A DNA stretch of 64,000 bases from Pseudomonadota bacterium (GCA_023403845.1 JAEYDL010000030.1:1-64000); one strand, 5' to 3'; positions 43,092-52,994 are shown, counted from the first letter of the stretch. Notes: generated by a model from the letters alone, not told the origin. Translations and numbers: made by a program.

Positions 43092-43579
43092 TTTTTCACA
43101 GCATGACCCAATACAGCGGATGAAAAAATTATTTTCCAGCCGGGCAGCGTTATTCCACGCCGAAGCAGGCTGCCCGTCTATCCCGGCCCGTCATGCCGAG
43201 AACAGCAGGATTCTCCCCGAAACCTTCTTCACTGCCGGTTCTCATGCTCCGGGAAAGATGACCAGAGTTTTCCCCGTCGAGAAATTTTCGCGGAGATGAA
43301 ACCAAACCCTGCTCTTCCATAAACGAAAAAGTCGCGCAGTTTCCCCCGTACACGCAGTGTCGGCGGGCGACAAGACAAACAGGAACAGCTCCCGCAACAG
43401 CCCGCCACCCGCACCAAGAGTCAATATTGCTACTTGACAGTAATAATTGACTGTATCATTTTTCCTGCCGCCCTGATGCGAGCATAATCCGGCATGCAAG
43501 GCCGGGCATTCTGCCCTCCCCCGTATGTCGGCATCATGGGTGCTCCCCCTTGCCGGAGCAGAAGGATTCAGGAGGAAGT
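43092..43579. other. Intergenic region upstream of cstA
   Basis: No supported gene. An AT-rich patch at 43,420-43,460 contains two TTGAC elements (in TTGACAGTAATAATTGACTG) with ACAGT and ACTGT as a small dyad. It probably carries the cstA promoter, but no convincing -10 box with correct spacing was found. Confidence 0.35.
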
Positions 43580-45049
43580 ATGTCCGGGACTATGTATTTC
43601 ATACTCTGTGTGGCGCTGCTCATCGGCGGCTATTTCGTATACGGCAGTCTGGTGGAACGGATCTTCGGAGCCGACTCCTCGCGCATCACTCCCGTCAAAA
43701 GACAACAAGACGGTGTGGACTTCATCGAGATGCCCGTGTGGAAACTCTACATGGGACAAATGATCAACATTTCCGGACTCGGTCCCGTTCTCGGGACCAT
43801 TCTCGGCGCGCTGTACGGGCCGGTAGCGCTGTTATGGGTAGTGCTCGGCTGCATCTTTGCCGGGGCCGTTCATGATTATCTGTCCGGCATGATTTCCATC
43901 CGCCACGGCGGTATTTCCTATCCCGAAATCATCGGCAGAAACCTCGGACCCCGCGCTCGCGGCTTCATGGAGTGCTTCACCATTCTGTTCATGGTCATGG
44001 TGGGCGCAACTTTCGTGCTCGCTCCAGCCGCGCTGCTGGCAAGCCTGTTCCCGCATTTTCTGACCGACCTTTTCCCCGCGGCTCCCACACTGGCGTGGAG
44101 TGTGATCATCTTTGCCTATTACTTTCTGGCGACCATCGTCCCCATCAACACGATTGTGAGCCGTTTTTATCCTGTCATCGCCGTACTGCTGATATTCATG
44201 GCTTTCGGGTTGATCGGGGCACTGTTTCTGAAAGGATATCACATTCTTCCCAACACAAACTTCTTCGAGAACGTCCATCCCAAGGAACTTCCCGTCTGGC
44301 CGCTGCTCTTCATCACCATAGCCTGCGGCGCCATCAGCGGTTTCCACGCCACGCAGTCGCCGCTCCGCGCCCGGTGCATGGGCAACGAAATGCAGGGACA
44401 CCGGGTCTTCTACGGCGCAATGATCACCGAAGGCGTACTTGGCCTGATCTGGGCGACTCTGGCCCTTTCATTCTACAATTCTCCCGCCGAGCTGAACGCG
44501 GCCATGGGCCCCAAGGGATCGCCCGCCCTCGTCGTACAGGAAATCGCACTGACGCTACTGGGTCCCATCGGCGGACTGTTCGCCATTCTCGGCGTGGTGG
44601 CGCTGCCCATCAGCACGGGAGACACGGCATTCCGCGCCGCCCGCATGATGCTGGCCGATCGCTTCCGGTTCAATCAGAAACCGGTGAAAAACCGCATTCT
44701 CATCGCTCTTCCGCTGTTCGTGCTGGGAATCGCGCTTACCCTGCTCGATTTCCCGATCATCTGGCGGTATTTCGGCTGGGCCAACCAGACTATGTCCTGC
44801 GTGACGCTGTGGGCTTTGTCCATTTATCTTGCCCGCCGCGGCCGTTTCCACTGGATCGCCAGTATTCCTGCCTGTTTCATGACGACCGTATGTTCGGCCT
44901 ACATCTGCTATGCCCCTGTCGGACTCCAGTTTTCGCTTGAAACGTCCACCATCGTCGGAATCGTTGTTGCGGCGGCCTGCCTTGCCCTCTTCCTCAGAGC
45001 CGACAAGAGCATCCCCGAACAAGAATATCAGGAAGAAAACGCAGCATAG
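43580..45049 (+). CDS. cstA: CstA family permease (peptide/pyruvate)
   Basis: ATG 43580 follows CAGGAGGAAGT, giving 489 residues with about 14 membrane helices. It is the short form of the CstA family: GPVLGTILGALYGPVALLW, HDYLSGMISIRHGG, ISGFHATQSPLRARC and ISTGDTAFRAARMM. CstA proteins in enterobacteria import peptides or pyruvate during carbon starvation. The gene stands alone and is followed by a hairpin without a T-run. The substrate here is unknown. Confidence 0.9.
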   Translation: MSGTMYFILCVALLIGGYFVYGSLVERIFGADSSRITPVKRQQDGVDFIEMPVWKLYMGQMINISGLGPVLGTILGALYGPVALLWVVLGCIFAGAVHDYLSGMISIRHGGISYPEIIGRNLGPRARGFMECFTILFMVMVGATFVLAPAALLASLFPHFLTDLFPAAPTLAWSVIIFAYYFLATIVPINTIVSRFYPVIAVLLIFMAFGLIGALFLKGYHILPNTNFFENVHPKELPVWPLLFITIACGAISGFHATQSPLRARCMGNEMQGHRVFYGAMITEGVLGLIWATLALSFYNSPAELNAAMGPKGSPALVVQEIALTLLGPIGGLFAILGVVALPISTGDTAFRAARMMLADRFRFNQKPVKNRILIALPLFVLGIALTLLDFPIIWRYFGWANQTMSCVTLWALSIYLARRGRFHWIASIPACFMTTVCSAYICYAPVGLQFSLETSTIVGIVVAAACLALFLRADKSIPEQEYQEENAA

Positions 45050-45104
45050 ACGCGGTACCATACCGCGACCGGACTGCGGATGAATCCTTTCACAGGCAGA
45101 ACGA

Positions 45105-45132
45105 CCGGTCTTTCCCGAAAGAGAAAGACCGG
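45105..45132 (+). terminator. Stem-loop after cstA
   Basis: CCGGTCTTTC and GAAAGACCGG form a perfect 10-bp stem around an 8-nt loop. A T-run is missing, so strength is uncertain. Confidence 0.5.
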
Positions 45133-45308
45133 CCGAACTCCTTATCAAGGGATACAGTCCCGGGGAGAAGTCCCCTGTCGTATACGAACGTCACAGGAGA
45201 AAAACCACACCGCATCAGCTTTTCCAAATCGTTCCTGCATCCCGGCCCCCGCGCGTATTCCAAGCGGCTCCCCTGCCGCCTGCGAAAAGACGCGTACGCT
45301 TTCCGCTT

Positions 45309-48062
45309 CTATCGATCCTTGTACAGCATTTCCGGCGTCGTTCCGCCGTTTCCCGGCAGGCGGCCGGTGGTCGCCAGCAACAAGTTGACCGTGATTTCCC
45401 GCTCTGCCTTTTCCGGCGCAACCACTTCCGGAGAACAGAACACGATATAGGTGGCGTCCTCCTCCAGTATGTCGTCAGGCCCCAGTCCACGCACGGGATC
45501 ACGCAGGGACGCGACCCTGAACGTTCCACCGCGCAGGCCGCCCTGTTCCGCATAGGTCAATTCCGTCCATCCGGACGCCGTCATCAGCCCGTAGAGACGC
45601 AGATTTCTGACCGAACCGCCGTTGCCGAGCATATCCATCTGAAAAACGGGATGTTCCATCCCCCTGACGGCGGCCCGCACCGTGTACGCGCCAAGAAGCC
45701 GCTCTCCGGCACGAAGAACGGAATCCGCCTTCTGCCCGTCCAGCGGCGCTCTGTCCAGCATCCGCAGACTCGTCGTCTCATTACCGACATAGGCGGGAAC
45801 AGGCGGGCCTGCCAGAAATGCTGTTCCGGGCAGGAAACCATATACGAGCCTGTCCCCCACCAGCGTAGCCATCACTCTGATATCGGCAAGTTTTTCGGGG
45901 AATTCCTGCGCCACAAGCAGCGGATCCTGTTCCAGAATGACGAAATCCGCAGCCTTGCCCTCCTGCAGGGAACCGACGAGCCGGTCCAGCTTGTTCTGCC
46001 ATGCAGGCAACCGCGTCACGCCGAGCAGAGCCTGCAGCACGTTGATACGCTGGTCGTAGTTCGGGAAGATCCCCATATCGGGTTCCGGCACCTGAGCCGG
46101 ATCTCTGGCCGGAAACTCGACGGTAGCCTGGATATCCCTGCCCGTGCCGTCGATCAACGTGCCGCCGGCGGAAAGCGGCGTCGGGGCACTGAGCCGGGTG
46201 ACGGCGGTCTGCACGCTGCGCAGAGGATGAATGGGCGTAACGAAGGTATCGCTATGGAAACCATAAGGCTGATCGTAGTGCACGCTCCACCCGACTGGAC
46301 TCATATTGTCCGCTCTGCCCGGCCCCATGAAGATATTTCTGTGCCTATCCCCCCAGAAATAGACGTGGTCAATAAAATAGGAGCTGAACAAATGTTGCTT
46401 CTTCATCAGTTCCGCCAAAACTTCAATGCTGGATGCCCCTACGGCCCCGGGGTCGAGCCGACCGCCCCTGAACGCGCCGTCGAGTCCTGCATACAGATGA
46501 GCGGTTCCCGGCAGATCCTCATAGTTTCCTGTCATGCGCTGAATATGCTGCAACTCGAGCATTTGCGCATGGATGGCCGTATGGCGCGTATCCTCTCTGT
46601 CGGGAAAGGCGACGACCGCCTTCTCCATGCCCGTGATCCAGGCCTCAGCGGCGGCGTTGCCGTTGACGTGCGTCTCGGTACTCTGCCCTGCACGATGGTA
46701 CAGCTTCAGCAGTTCCTCCAGCCGGGCCGGCAGAATGTTCAGCGTGCCTCGCGCCCCGTTGAAGTACGATGCGCCGTCAAAGCTGTCTGCCGCCGTGTAC
46801 GTTCCCCAGTTGTAATATCCGGGAGACTTCAGCCATGCGGTATAGCCCTGTGGAGAGCCGTCGAAAAGCAGTTTCCAGGCCCCCAGAAAGAGCATGTCGG
46901 CAGGCAGCCCGTCAGGAACCGGAATTTCCCCGCTGCAAAGAGGTTCGCCGTGCCGCGGATCTCCGGAGCATGTTTTGGCCGGATATCGCGTGAGATCTCC
47001 GCCGGTCTGCACGGCCTTTGCCGCATCGGAGAACAGCGCCGCATCCTGTCCTGCCACCCCCGGGCCGTCAGCCTCGCGCCATCCCAGTGCGGCACGGTTC
47101 ATCCAGCCCGCGGCGTCTGCGGTTCCCTCGGGCGTAACAAGCTCATAGATGGCCAACGGATGCAGAACGACGCGAAGAGGAAGAATGTTCAGGGCAAGTC
47201 CGCTCTGAAACAGGGGAAGGTGCATGGCGATCATGGAAGCGCCCTGATCCACCGTGGAGACGCCAGCGGCGGCGTATACGTGACTTGCGCGAGCCAGACT
47301 TTTCCTTGCATCCGGGACAGGAAAAACGGGCAGAGAGGTGACAAGTCCCATGGCCTTGGTTTCCATGAGCAGCCCCGTGGCCTGTCCCTCTGCGTCCTTG
47401 ACGACTCCTTCCGTCCCGAATTTGGCGGGATCGCCCGGTGTGATGCCGGCCAGCTCCAGCGCCCTGGAATTTCCCACGCCCATATGTCCGGAAATATGTC
47501 TCAGATATACGGGATTGCGGGGACAGACCGCGTCAATGTCCTGGCGGGCAGGATGCCGCAAATCCATGATGGACGTATCGTCGTATCCCCACCCCATAAC
47601 CCATTCATCCGGACCGGCCGTCGCGCAGCGCTCGCCCAGCACCCGCTGATAGTCCGCTATGGAAGTCATCGTTCCCAGCGGAAAGCTGTTCAGATTCACC
47701 TCATACAGATCATACTGTCCCTGTTCTGGAAAATGACCGTGCCCGTCCACAAAACCGGGCAGCAGAGTCTTTCCTTTCAGATCAAGAAGACGGCGGGCAG
47801 TCTGAAAATATCCCCTGTCCCGGGCTTCCTTCTCCGTTCCGGCAAAGAGAATCTTCCCGTCGCGCACGGCCACGACTTCCATAACATGGGCTGCTCGCAT
47901 GTCGGCAGCCTCGCGGGGCGACTCAGTCATGGGGCGGATGACGCCGTTGTAATACAGGGTATCCACCACGTCCGCCCCTGTCGCGAGGGCGGTTCCCGGA
48001 GCGTACCAGAAAAGTCCCGTCAGAAGCAGGAGGAGACCCAAATGGCGGAAACGCATATTCAT
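45309..48062 (-). CDS. Secreted amidohydrolase (YtcJ-like) with long C-terminus
   Basis: The 917-residue protein starts with a signal peptide (HLGLLLLLTGLFWYAPGTAL, then ATGAD), so it should act in the periplasm. The amidohydrolase_3 fold is shown by GKTLLPGFVDGHGHFPEQG (HxH metal site), TETHVNGNAAAEAW, and a late GKAADFVILEQDPL that returns to the beta sandwich. Family members usually have 550-620 residues. The last 180 residues, beyond the composite domain, are not recognised. No operon partner is apparent. The substrate is unknown. Confidence 0.82.
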   Translation of the reverse strand: MNMRFRHLGLLLLLTGLFWYAPGTALATGADVVDTLYYNGVIRPMTESPREAADMRAAHVMEVVAVRDGKILFAGTEKEARDRGYFQTARRLLDLKGKTLLPGFVDGHGHFPEQGQYDLYEVNLNSFPLGTMTSIADYQRVLGERCATAGPDEWVMGWGYDDTSIMDLRHPARQDIDAVCPRNPVYLRHISGHMGVGNSRALELAGITPGDPAKFGTEGVVKDAEGQATGLLMETKAMGLVTSLPVFPVPDARKSLARASHVYAAAGVSTVDQGASMIAMHLPLFQSGLALNILPLRVVLHPLAIYELVTPEGTADAAGWMNRAALGWREADGPGVAGQDAALFSDAAKAVQTGGDLTRYPAKTCSGDPRHGEPLCSGEIPVPDGLPADMLFLGAWKLLFDGSPQGYTAWLKSPGYYNWGTYTAADSFDGASYFNGARGTLNILPARLEELLKLYHRAGQSTETHVNGNAAAEAWITGMEKAVVAFPDREDTRHTAIHAQMLELQHIQRMTGNYEDLPGTAHLYAGLDGAFRGGRLDPGAVGASSIEVLAELMKKQHLFSSYFIDHVYFWGDRHRNIFMGPGRADNMSPVGWSVHYDQPYGFHSDTFVTPIHPLRSVQTAVTRLSAPTPLSAGGTLIDGTGRDIQATVEFPARDPAQVPEPDMGIFPNYDQRINVLQALLGVTRLPAWQNKLDRLVGSLQEGKAADFVILEQDPLLVAQEFPEKLADIRVMATLVGDRLVYGFLPGTAFLAGPPVPAYVGNETTSLRMLDRAPLDGQKADSVLRAGERLLGAYTVRAAVRGMEHPVFQMDMLGNGGSVRNLRLYGLMTASGWTELTYAEQGGLRGGTFRVASLRDPVRGLGPDDILEEDATYIVFCSPEVVAPEKAEREITVNLLLATTGRLPGNGGTTPEMLYKDR

Positions 48063-48277
48063 GAAATATCCCCATCAGAAAAAAGACTGCCGGCAAAGAA
48101 CGAAACGGAATTCCGCCATGACCGGCGGGACAGCATTCTCTCCGAAACAATTTCGCCGTGCGGCGAACCGATTCAAAATCGGGGCGGTCATTTCCCCGAG
48201 CCTTCGGAACTGAAACCGTCTTGCGGGTTCCCCGCGCCGCGCAGGTCCGAAACAAGGAGCGCCAAAGAAACGATCTT

Positions 48278-49078
48278 TCAACGGCTGTTTTCGGCCATTC
48301 CCGCAAAATCGGCGTATTGCGGGGTACCCAGAGCATAACCTCCGGCCACTTCATGAATCATGCCTGTCACATACGACGAGGCGTCGCTTGCGTAATATAA
48401 AACGGCGGCGGCGATATCTTCCGGTCTTCCCACTCGTCCCAGAGGCACATGCCTGAGGAAAAGATCCCTGAACTCGTCGGACATGTTCTTCATCGCCGCG
48501 TCCGTGGCGATCAGACCGGGAAGAACGGCGTTGCACCGGATATTGTATCGTGCATACTGGAGCGCGATATTTCTGGTCAGCCAGTTGATGGCCGACTTGG
48601 AAACTCCGTATGCCAGCCTGCTCAGATCGGGCACGATGGAACCGATGCTGGAAATATTGATGATGGAACCGCCTGTCGTCTTCATATGCGGTACGGCCTG
48701 CTTGCAGGTCAGGTAAACGCTCTGGACATTCGACTGAACAATACGGAAAAAGGCGTCGGTATCGCCGTTGACCAGATCCTTGTCCCGGGAGACGTCCGTG
48801 GAACCGTAGTTGTTGACCAGAATGTCCAGCCGGCCTTCAGCCTGCGCCACGTCGTCGACGACGGAGGCGTAATCCTCTCTTCTCTCCGCATCGAAGTGAA
48901 TGAAACGGGCCGTACCGCCCCGTTCGACGATATTCGTGGCGACGGCGTTGCCCGCCTCTTCGTTTCGGGCCGCGATATACACGACTGCGCCCTGTTCGGC
49001 CAGCATTCTGACACAGGCAAGGCCGATTCCCCGGGTTCCTGCCGTCACCAGCGCGACTTTTCCGGACAAGTCAAACAT
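48278..49078 (-). CDS. Short-chain dehydrogenase/reductase
   Basis: ATG 49078 follows TTGGAGGAGCGTGCTTC, giving 266 residues. Classical SDR motifs are present: TAGTRGIGLA (12-21), LVNNYG (87-92), NISSIGS with the catalytic Ser, and Tyr157-x3-Lys161 in YGVSKSA. Its overall form is similar to gut hydroxysteroid and 3-oxoacyl reductases, but the substrate cannot be told from sequence. The next gene upstream is transcribed in the same direction but 200 bp away, and this gene is likely independent of the island beyond. Confidence 0.85.
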   Translation of the reverse strand: MFDLSGKVALVTAGTRGIGLACVRMLAEQGAVVYIAARNEEAGNAVATNIVERGGTARFIHFDAERREDYASVVDDVAQAEGRLDILVNNYGSTDVSRDKDLVNGDTDAFFRIVQSNVQSVYLTCKQAVPHMKTTGGSIINISSIGSIVPDLSRLAYGVSKSAINWLTRNIALQYARYNIRCNAVLPGLIATDAAMKNMSDEFRDLFLRHVPLGRVGRPEDIAAAVLYYASDASSYVTGMIHEVAGGYALGTPQYADFAGMAENSR

Positions 49079-49278
49079 GAAGCACGCTCCTCCAAATTTC
49101 TTGAGACTGTTGGTGAAAGAAGACGAGGCCGCCATGTTCCCCGCCTCGAGGCATGTCCTCGTTCAGGACCGATGCTGCCTCAAAAGACATTATTCCGCCA
49201 TGAGTTCTTTTCATCCTGTCTTCCCCACGGCCGGGACGGGCGGCGCTACAAAACGCCCCGATGCGCGCGCAATCGGAA

Positions 49279-49929
49279 TCAGTCGCGCACCTTCTCCGCC
49301 GACTCCTGAGGAAGGACATCCCACGCGCGGGAGAATTCCCGGTCGGCGAACACTTCGGCAAGTCCCTGCATCTGCTTCAGGCGCAGCACTTCATCCGGGT
49401 CCATGCCGAGTTCCTTGCCGATCCTCTCGTTCGTCCAGTTGTGTCTGCGCAACAGCGTGACGAGCCTTGCCGTCAGTTCCACCTGATGCGAACCCCGCGC
49501 CATATTGTGGCGGACCGTAGACGTGATGCGATCCTCAATGCTCTTGTCAAGCCTGACGACAGGCAGGTACCCACCGAGACTCTTGCGAATCTGGGCATCC
49601 GTTTTGGCCAGCTGGCGCCGGTGAAACCCGTCCACGACGACATATCCCTTTCTGTCGCCCGCCACGACCACCGGCATGGTGAAGCCGTCCTTGAGAAGCG
49701 ACAGCCTGAGCAGCTGCATCTCAGGGGGCGCGACCTTGTTCGGGTTGTAGTCGTTGCCCCGCACATCGTCCACCGGAACGAGCTGGGGACACGTTGCCGG
49801 ATGCGGCATGTCAAGGTATGCCGAAGCCAGGGCAACAATACGGTTATATATGGCGACGCGCCTGTCCAGATCGCCCTTTTCGGTCTTGAGGGCCTGTTCC
49901 AGCTTATCCAGCAACCCATCAGTATTCAT
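49279..49929 (-). CDS. IbrB-like ParB-domain protein
   Basis: ATG 49929 (MNTDGLLDKLEQ) lies inside the end of the acetyltransferase gene, overlapping 11 bp. The 216-residue protein has a helical N-terminus and a ParB/sulfiredoxin-type fold with LVPVDDVRGNDYNPN, VVVDGFHRRQLAK (100-109) and TVRHNMARGSHQ. A helix-turn-helix follows (WTNERIGKELGMDPDEVLRL). IbrB in pathogenic E. coli is a ParB-like partner of IbrA that affects expression of surface immunoglobulin-binding genes. It is the last gene of a four-gene coupled operon. Its role as DNA binder or CTPase is inference. Confidence 0.75.
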   Translation of the reverse strand: MNTDGLLDKLEQALKTEKGDLDRRVAIYNRIVALASAYLDMPHPATCPQLVPVDDVRGNDYNPNKVAPPEMQLLRLSLLKDGFTMPVVVAGDRKGYVVVDGFHRRQLAKTDAQIRKSLGGYLPVVRLDKSIEDRITSTVRHNMARGSHQVELTARLVTLLRRHNWTNERIGKELGMDPDEVLRLKQMQGLAEVFADREFSRAWDVLPQESAEKVRD

Positions 49930-50341
49930 ATTTGAATTCCCTTTCAAAACGCATGAAGCGTCCGATCTTGCGGATGGAACAAAATCCGTAGCGCAGATAG
50001 AGATCCCGCCGGGTCCAGTAGTCCGTAGTCACCAGCCGGGTCGCCCCGGCCTTCCGAACGAACTCGATGCACCGTTCCAGAACGGGAATATCCGCTTCCT
50101 CCTCCAGCGCATGCAGGTGCAGCAAATGGACCGCCGTTCGCCCAAAACGCAACGAACCAAAGGCCATTACCCTCGTCGCGTCGTCCGTCGTCAGGATGAA
50201 CCACAGACGTCCCGGCTCCGAATTGATGACGCCCCCCAGCTTCTCACGGACAAGAGGGCTTGTCGCGTACTCGCCCAGCAATCCGAACAGCTCCCGATTC
50301 TCCGCCGGATCCTGCGCATGGACAAATTCCAGTATTCCCAT
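49919..50341 (-). CDS. GNAT-family N-acetyltransferase
   Basis: From ATG 50341, sharing one base with the preceding stop (TGATG), the protein has 140 residues. The GNAT pattern is seen in LWFILTTDDATRVMAFGSLRF, LHLHALEEEADIPVLERCIEFVRKAGA (reduced acetyl-CoA loop) and YWTRRDLYLRYGFCSIRKIGR, where YGF is typical of the last strand. The substrate is unknown. Its position between the IbrA-like and IbrB-like genes suggests a part in the same process. Confidence 0.7.
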   Translation of the reverse strand: MGILEFVHAQDPAENRELFGLLGEYATSPLVREKLGGVINSEPGRLWFILTTDDATRVMAFGSLRFGRTAVHLLHLHALEEEADIPVLERCIEFVRKAGATRLVTTDYWTRRDLYLRYGFCSIRKIGRFMRFEREFKYEY

Positions 50342-51531
50342 CACAGCTCCAGATATTTCATGATAATCTGCGCCTGCCGCTCCATGTCACGCTTGGTCTC
50401 GGCAAAACTCAGCCCCTTGCACCAGTAGTCGTTTTTCAGCAACGTCTTGCAGATACGTCGCCAGCTCGGAGCCTTGCGGAGCGCCTCCTGTTTGGGGTCC
50501 GCCTCCTGCGGAATGCACGGCACGCCATGCGTCTTCCACCATCTGAGAAAGGTGCCGATCTTTTCGCGATAATGCTCGGCCGTGGGCGGGGGCATGGTAT
50601 CAAGCAAAAATTCGGCATAACTTTGCCATGTATGTCCCTCCGGAAGGCGAATGCGGATGTTGCCGAACACGTTTCCGGAAAGCTCCACATAGCGATTGCC
50701 GAAATTTGCGCCCTGCACCCGTCCCACGACTCTGGACCATGTCTCCGGCTCAAGCATCTTGAAAAGCCAGAGCCCCTTGCGCTGATCGTCGCCGTAGGGC
50801 TGGCAGAGACGCATCTGGTGAATGCCCACCCCGGCCAGATGCATGAGATCGTAGATCTTGTTGTAGTCCCATCCCATTCTGCCCGTGGCGGTCCAGACAT
50901 CCTCCGTGCGCCAGTCATAGATCGGATACACGTTGACGACGCCCGAAGGCGTTACCGTGCTCCAGCTCTTCCCGTTCCAGCGTTTCTTTTTCATGGAGGC
51001 GACGGCGCGAAAACGATTCAGCGACTCGTCGCTGCGAATGGCCACAATGGCGGCGCAGGAACGCCCCTCCGCGAAATGTCTCGCGAAAAGAGGAAAGAAA
51101 TCCTCAAATTCCATGCCCCGGCGAAACCAGGGGAAATACTTCTCGTCCGCGACCACTCCCTGATGCTGCGGCAGCTCCCTGATCCACAGGTCACGGGCTT
51201 CGGGGTCCCAGCACAACCAGTGGGACTGAATCTGCGATACGGAATTCCGCAAGTGGATGGGCAGACAGATCCAGTGCGGCCGGACATCGGGTCTGGTCAT
51301 GATGCGGGAAACGAAGGCGGCGGTATGCGCGTACCACGCCTCCAGATCGATATGCAGCACATCCAAAGGAAGCCGTCCCTTTTTTCTGGCGACTTCCAGA
51401 GCCAGCTGCACAACGACTCCGGAATCCTTGCCGCCGGAAAAGGCGACGTACACACGCTCGAAATGGTCAAAAACGTCCTCCAGACGCAAACGAGCCGCAG
51501 TGAACACGTCCATGTCGAGGAAATGCTTCAT
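50341..51531 (-). CDS. IbrA-like PAPS-reductase-fold protein (DUF3440)
   Basis: The 396-residue protein has an N-type ATP pyrophosphatase loop, AFSGGKDSGV (30-39), and the PAPS-reductase-like region VLHIDLEAWYAHT. CAAIVAIRSDESLNRFRA and YPIYDWRTEDVWTATGRMGW are typical of DUF3440/IbrA proteins. The same fold is used by DndC in DNA phosphorothioation, so sulfur or nucleotide chemistry is conceivable, but the Cys needed for true PAPS reduction is not evident. It overlaps the helicase gene by 4 bp (ATGA). Confidence 0.8.
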   Translation of the reverse strand: MKHFLDMDVFTAARLRLEDVFDHFERVYVAFSGGKDSGVVVQLALEVARKKGRLPLDVLHIDLEAWYAHTAAFVSRIMTRPDVRPHWICLPIHLRNSVSQIQSHWLCWDPEARDLWIRELPQHQGVVADEKYFPWFRRGMEFEDFFPLFARHFAEGRSCAAIVAIRSDESLNRFRAVASMKKKRWNGKSWSTVTPSGVVNVYPIYDWRTEDVWTATGRMGWDYNKIYDLMHLAGVGIHQMRLCQPYGDDQRKGLWLFKMLEPETWSRVVGRVQGANFGNRYVELSGNVFGNIRIRLPEGHTWQSYAEFLLDTMPPPTAEHYREKIGTFLRWWKTHGVPCIPQEADPKQEALRKAPSWRRICKTLLKNDYWCKGLSFAETKRDMERQAQIIMKYLEL

Positions 51532-52958
51532 ACAGTCTGCTCTATCAGTTTCCGGATGGCATTCCGGTTTCCGTTCAGCCTTCCGACTTCCCGCTTCAGC
51601 TCCTCAAGAGCGTCGGCCTTTCTGGAAAGAGCCGACCGGATGCGCTCGTCAATATTGCTCTGGCACTGGAGGGTGACATAATGCACCCTTTTCTTCTGTC
51701 CGATGCGATGGCATCGGTCTTCGGCCTGTATTCTGAGCGCGTATCGCCAGCCTTCCGAGTAAAAGAAGACGCGGTGGGACTCCGTCAGCGTCAGTCCGTG
51801 CCCGCCGGTTCCCTGAGTCGCTACCAAAACGCCGCCGTCCCTTTTCCAGCGGTCGATGTTCGCCGCCCGCCTCGCGGCCGAAAGTCTGCCATGAATCGCG
51901 CATACCGGCTTCCCCGGGAAGACGGCGGGCAGAATCTCGCAGAGCGTCGTAATCGATTCCAGATAGTTTACCCAGATGATCACATGACTGGTTCTGAGCT
52001 TTCCGAGTTCGTCGAGCAGCACATCCATCCGTCTGTTCTTCAGACGCCTTCCGCCTGAAAATCCGGCGGGAAGGACACCGCAGGAAACGGCGTGCAGTCC
52101 GCTGAACAGACGAAAGATCGCCATGCTGATCTCGCCCGGATCGTAACCGGACAGATCTTCCAGAAAGCGATCCTTGACGGCCTGATAGGCCGAAGCCTGT
52201 TCCGTAGAAAGTCCGCACACGATACGTCGATATTTTTTCGGCGGCAGCTTCAGGCAATCCTCCTTGCTGACCTGATACACATAGGGAGCTATGCTGCGGC
52301 AAATATCTCCAAGCCCCAGTCCCTCGGACGCGGCGGCTTTCCTCTTCGCCCGAAAGACCGCGAGTGCGCATTGAAAGGAATACCACGAGGGATACCCCAA
52401 AATCTGTGGAGAGAGAAATTCCATCTGCGTGTACAGGTCTTCAAGGCCCTGTATGATCGGCGTTCCCGTAAGAATGAGCCGATACGGCGTCCGGGGACCA
52501 AGCCGGGCGAGCCTCCGGGTGCGCTTTGCCCGGAATCCCTTGATGTAGGACGACTCATCGACGATGAGAAACGTCCTTCCGTCGATCAGTTCATCAAGAA
52601 CGCAAGCCACGCGGGTCGAACTGCCCAGACTTTCCAGTCCGACGATATGCCACCCTGCCTGCGGAATATTCGTTTCCCGCGTCCTCACGCCGAATACGTG
52701 GATGTCTCTGTCATTGCATGAGGTGTGACGCAGAATTTCCCTTTTGGTCGCCTCCATCAACGATACGGGACAGCACCAGACGCACTTCTCGATGCGCTCC
52801 CTGCGAAGCCAGACAAGCTCGATGGCCGTACGGGTCTTGCCCGTTCCCATATCCATGAACAGCGCTCCGACCCTGAGTCGCGAGAGCTTTTCTATGGCCG
52901 CCCGCTGATGAGCGTACGCAACCGTCGTCAGCTTCCAGTCACCGTTCGAGCAAAACAT
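51528..52958 (-). CDS. SNF2-type DEAD-like helicase, phage-type
   Basis: The 476-residue protein is a compact SWI2/SNF2 ATPase. It has a Q-like AYAHQRAAIEKLSRL segment, Walker A MDMGTGKTRTA (36-45), motif II VDESSYIKG (133-141), and TGTPI. The C-terminal lobe has VIIWVNYLESI, ATQGTGGHGLTLTESH and motif VI QAEDRCHRIGQ. Such short forms are common in phages and mobile islands and act as DNA translocases. It is the first gene of the operon. No clear ribosome-binding site was seen before ATG 52958. An AT-rich promoter region lies just upstream. Confidence 0.85.
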   Translation of the reverse strand: MFCSNGDWKLTTVAYAHQRAAIEKLSRLRVGALFMDMGTGKTRTAIELVWLRRERIEKCVWCCPVSLMEATKREILRHTSCNDRDIHVFGVRTRETNIPQAGWHIVGLESLGSSTRVACVLDELIDGRTFLIVDESSYIKGFRAKRTRRLARLGPRTPYRLILTGTPIIQGLEDLYTQMEFLSPQILGYPSWYSFQCALAVFRAKRKAAASEGLGLGDICRSIAPYVYQVSKEDCLKLPPKKYRRIVCGLSTEQASAYQAVKDRFLEDLSGYDPGEISMAIFRLFSGLHAVSCGVLPAGFSGGRRLKNRRMDVLLDELGKLRTSHVIIWVNYLESITTLCEILPAVFPGKPVCAIHGRLSAARRAANIDRWKRDGGVLVATQGTGGHGLTLTESHRVFFYSEGWRYALRIQAEDRCHRIGQKKRVHYVTLQCQSNIDERIRSALSRKADALEELKREVGRLNGNRNAIRKLIEQTV

Positions 52959-52988
52959 GGGGAATCATTCCGGAAAATAATAGAAAAA

Positions 52989-52994
52989 ATTATA
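52989..52994 (-). promoter_or_regulatory. Candidate -10 box for the helicase operon
   Basis: The minus strand reads TATAAT here, about 31 bp before the start codon, in an AT-rich patch. A matching -35 box is weak. The remaining intergenic DNA to 53,333 shows no gene. Confidence 0.35.
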
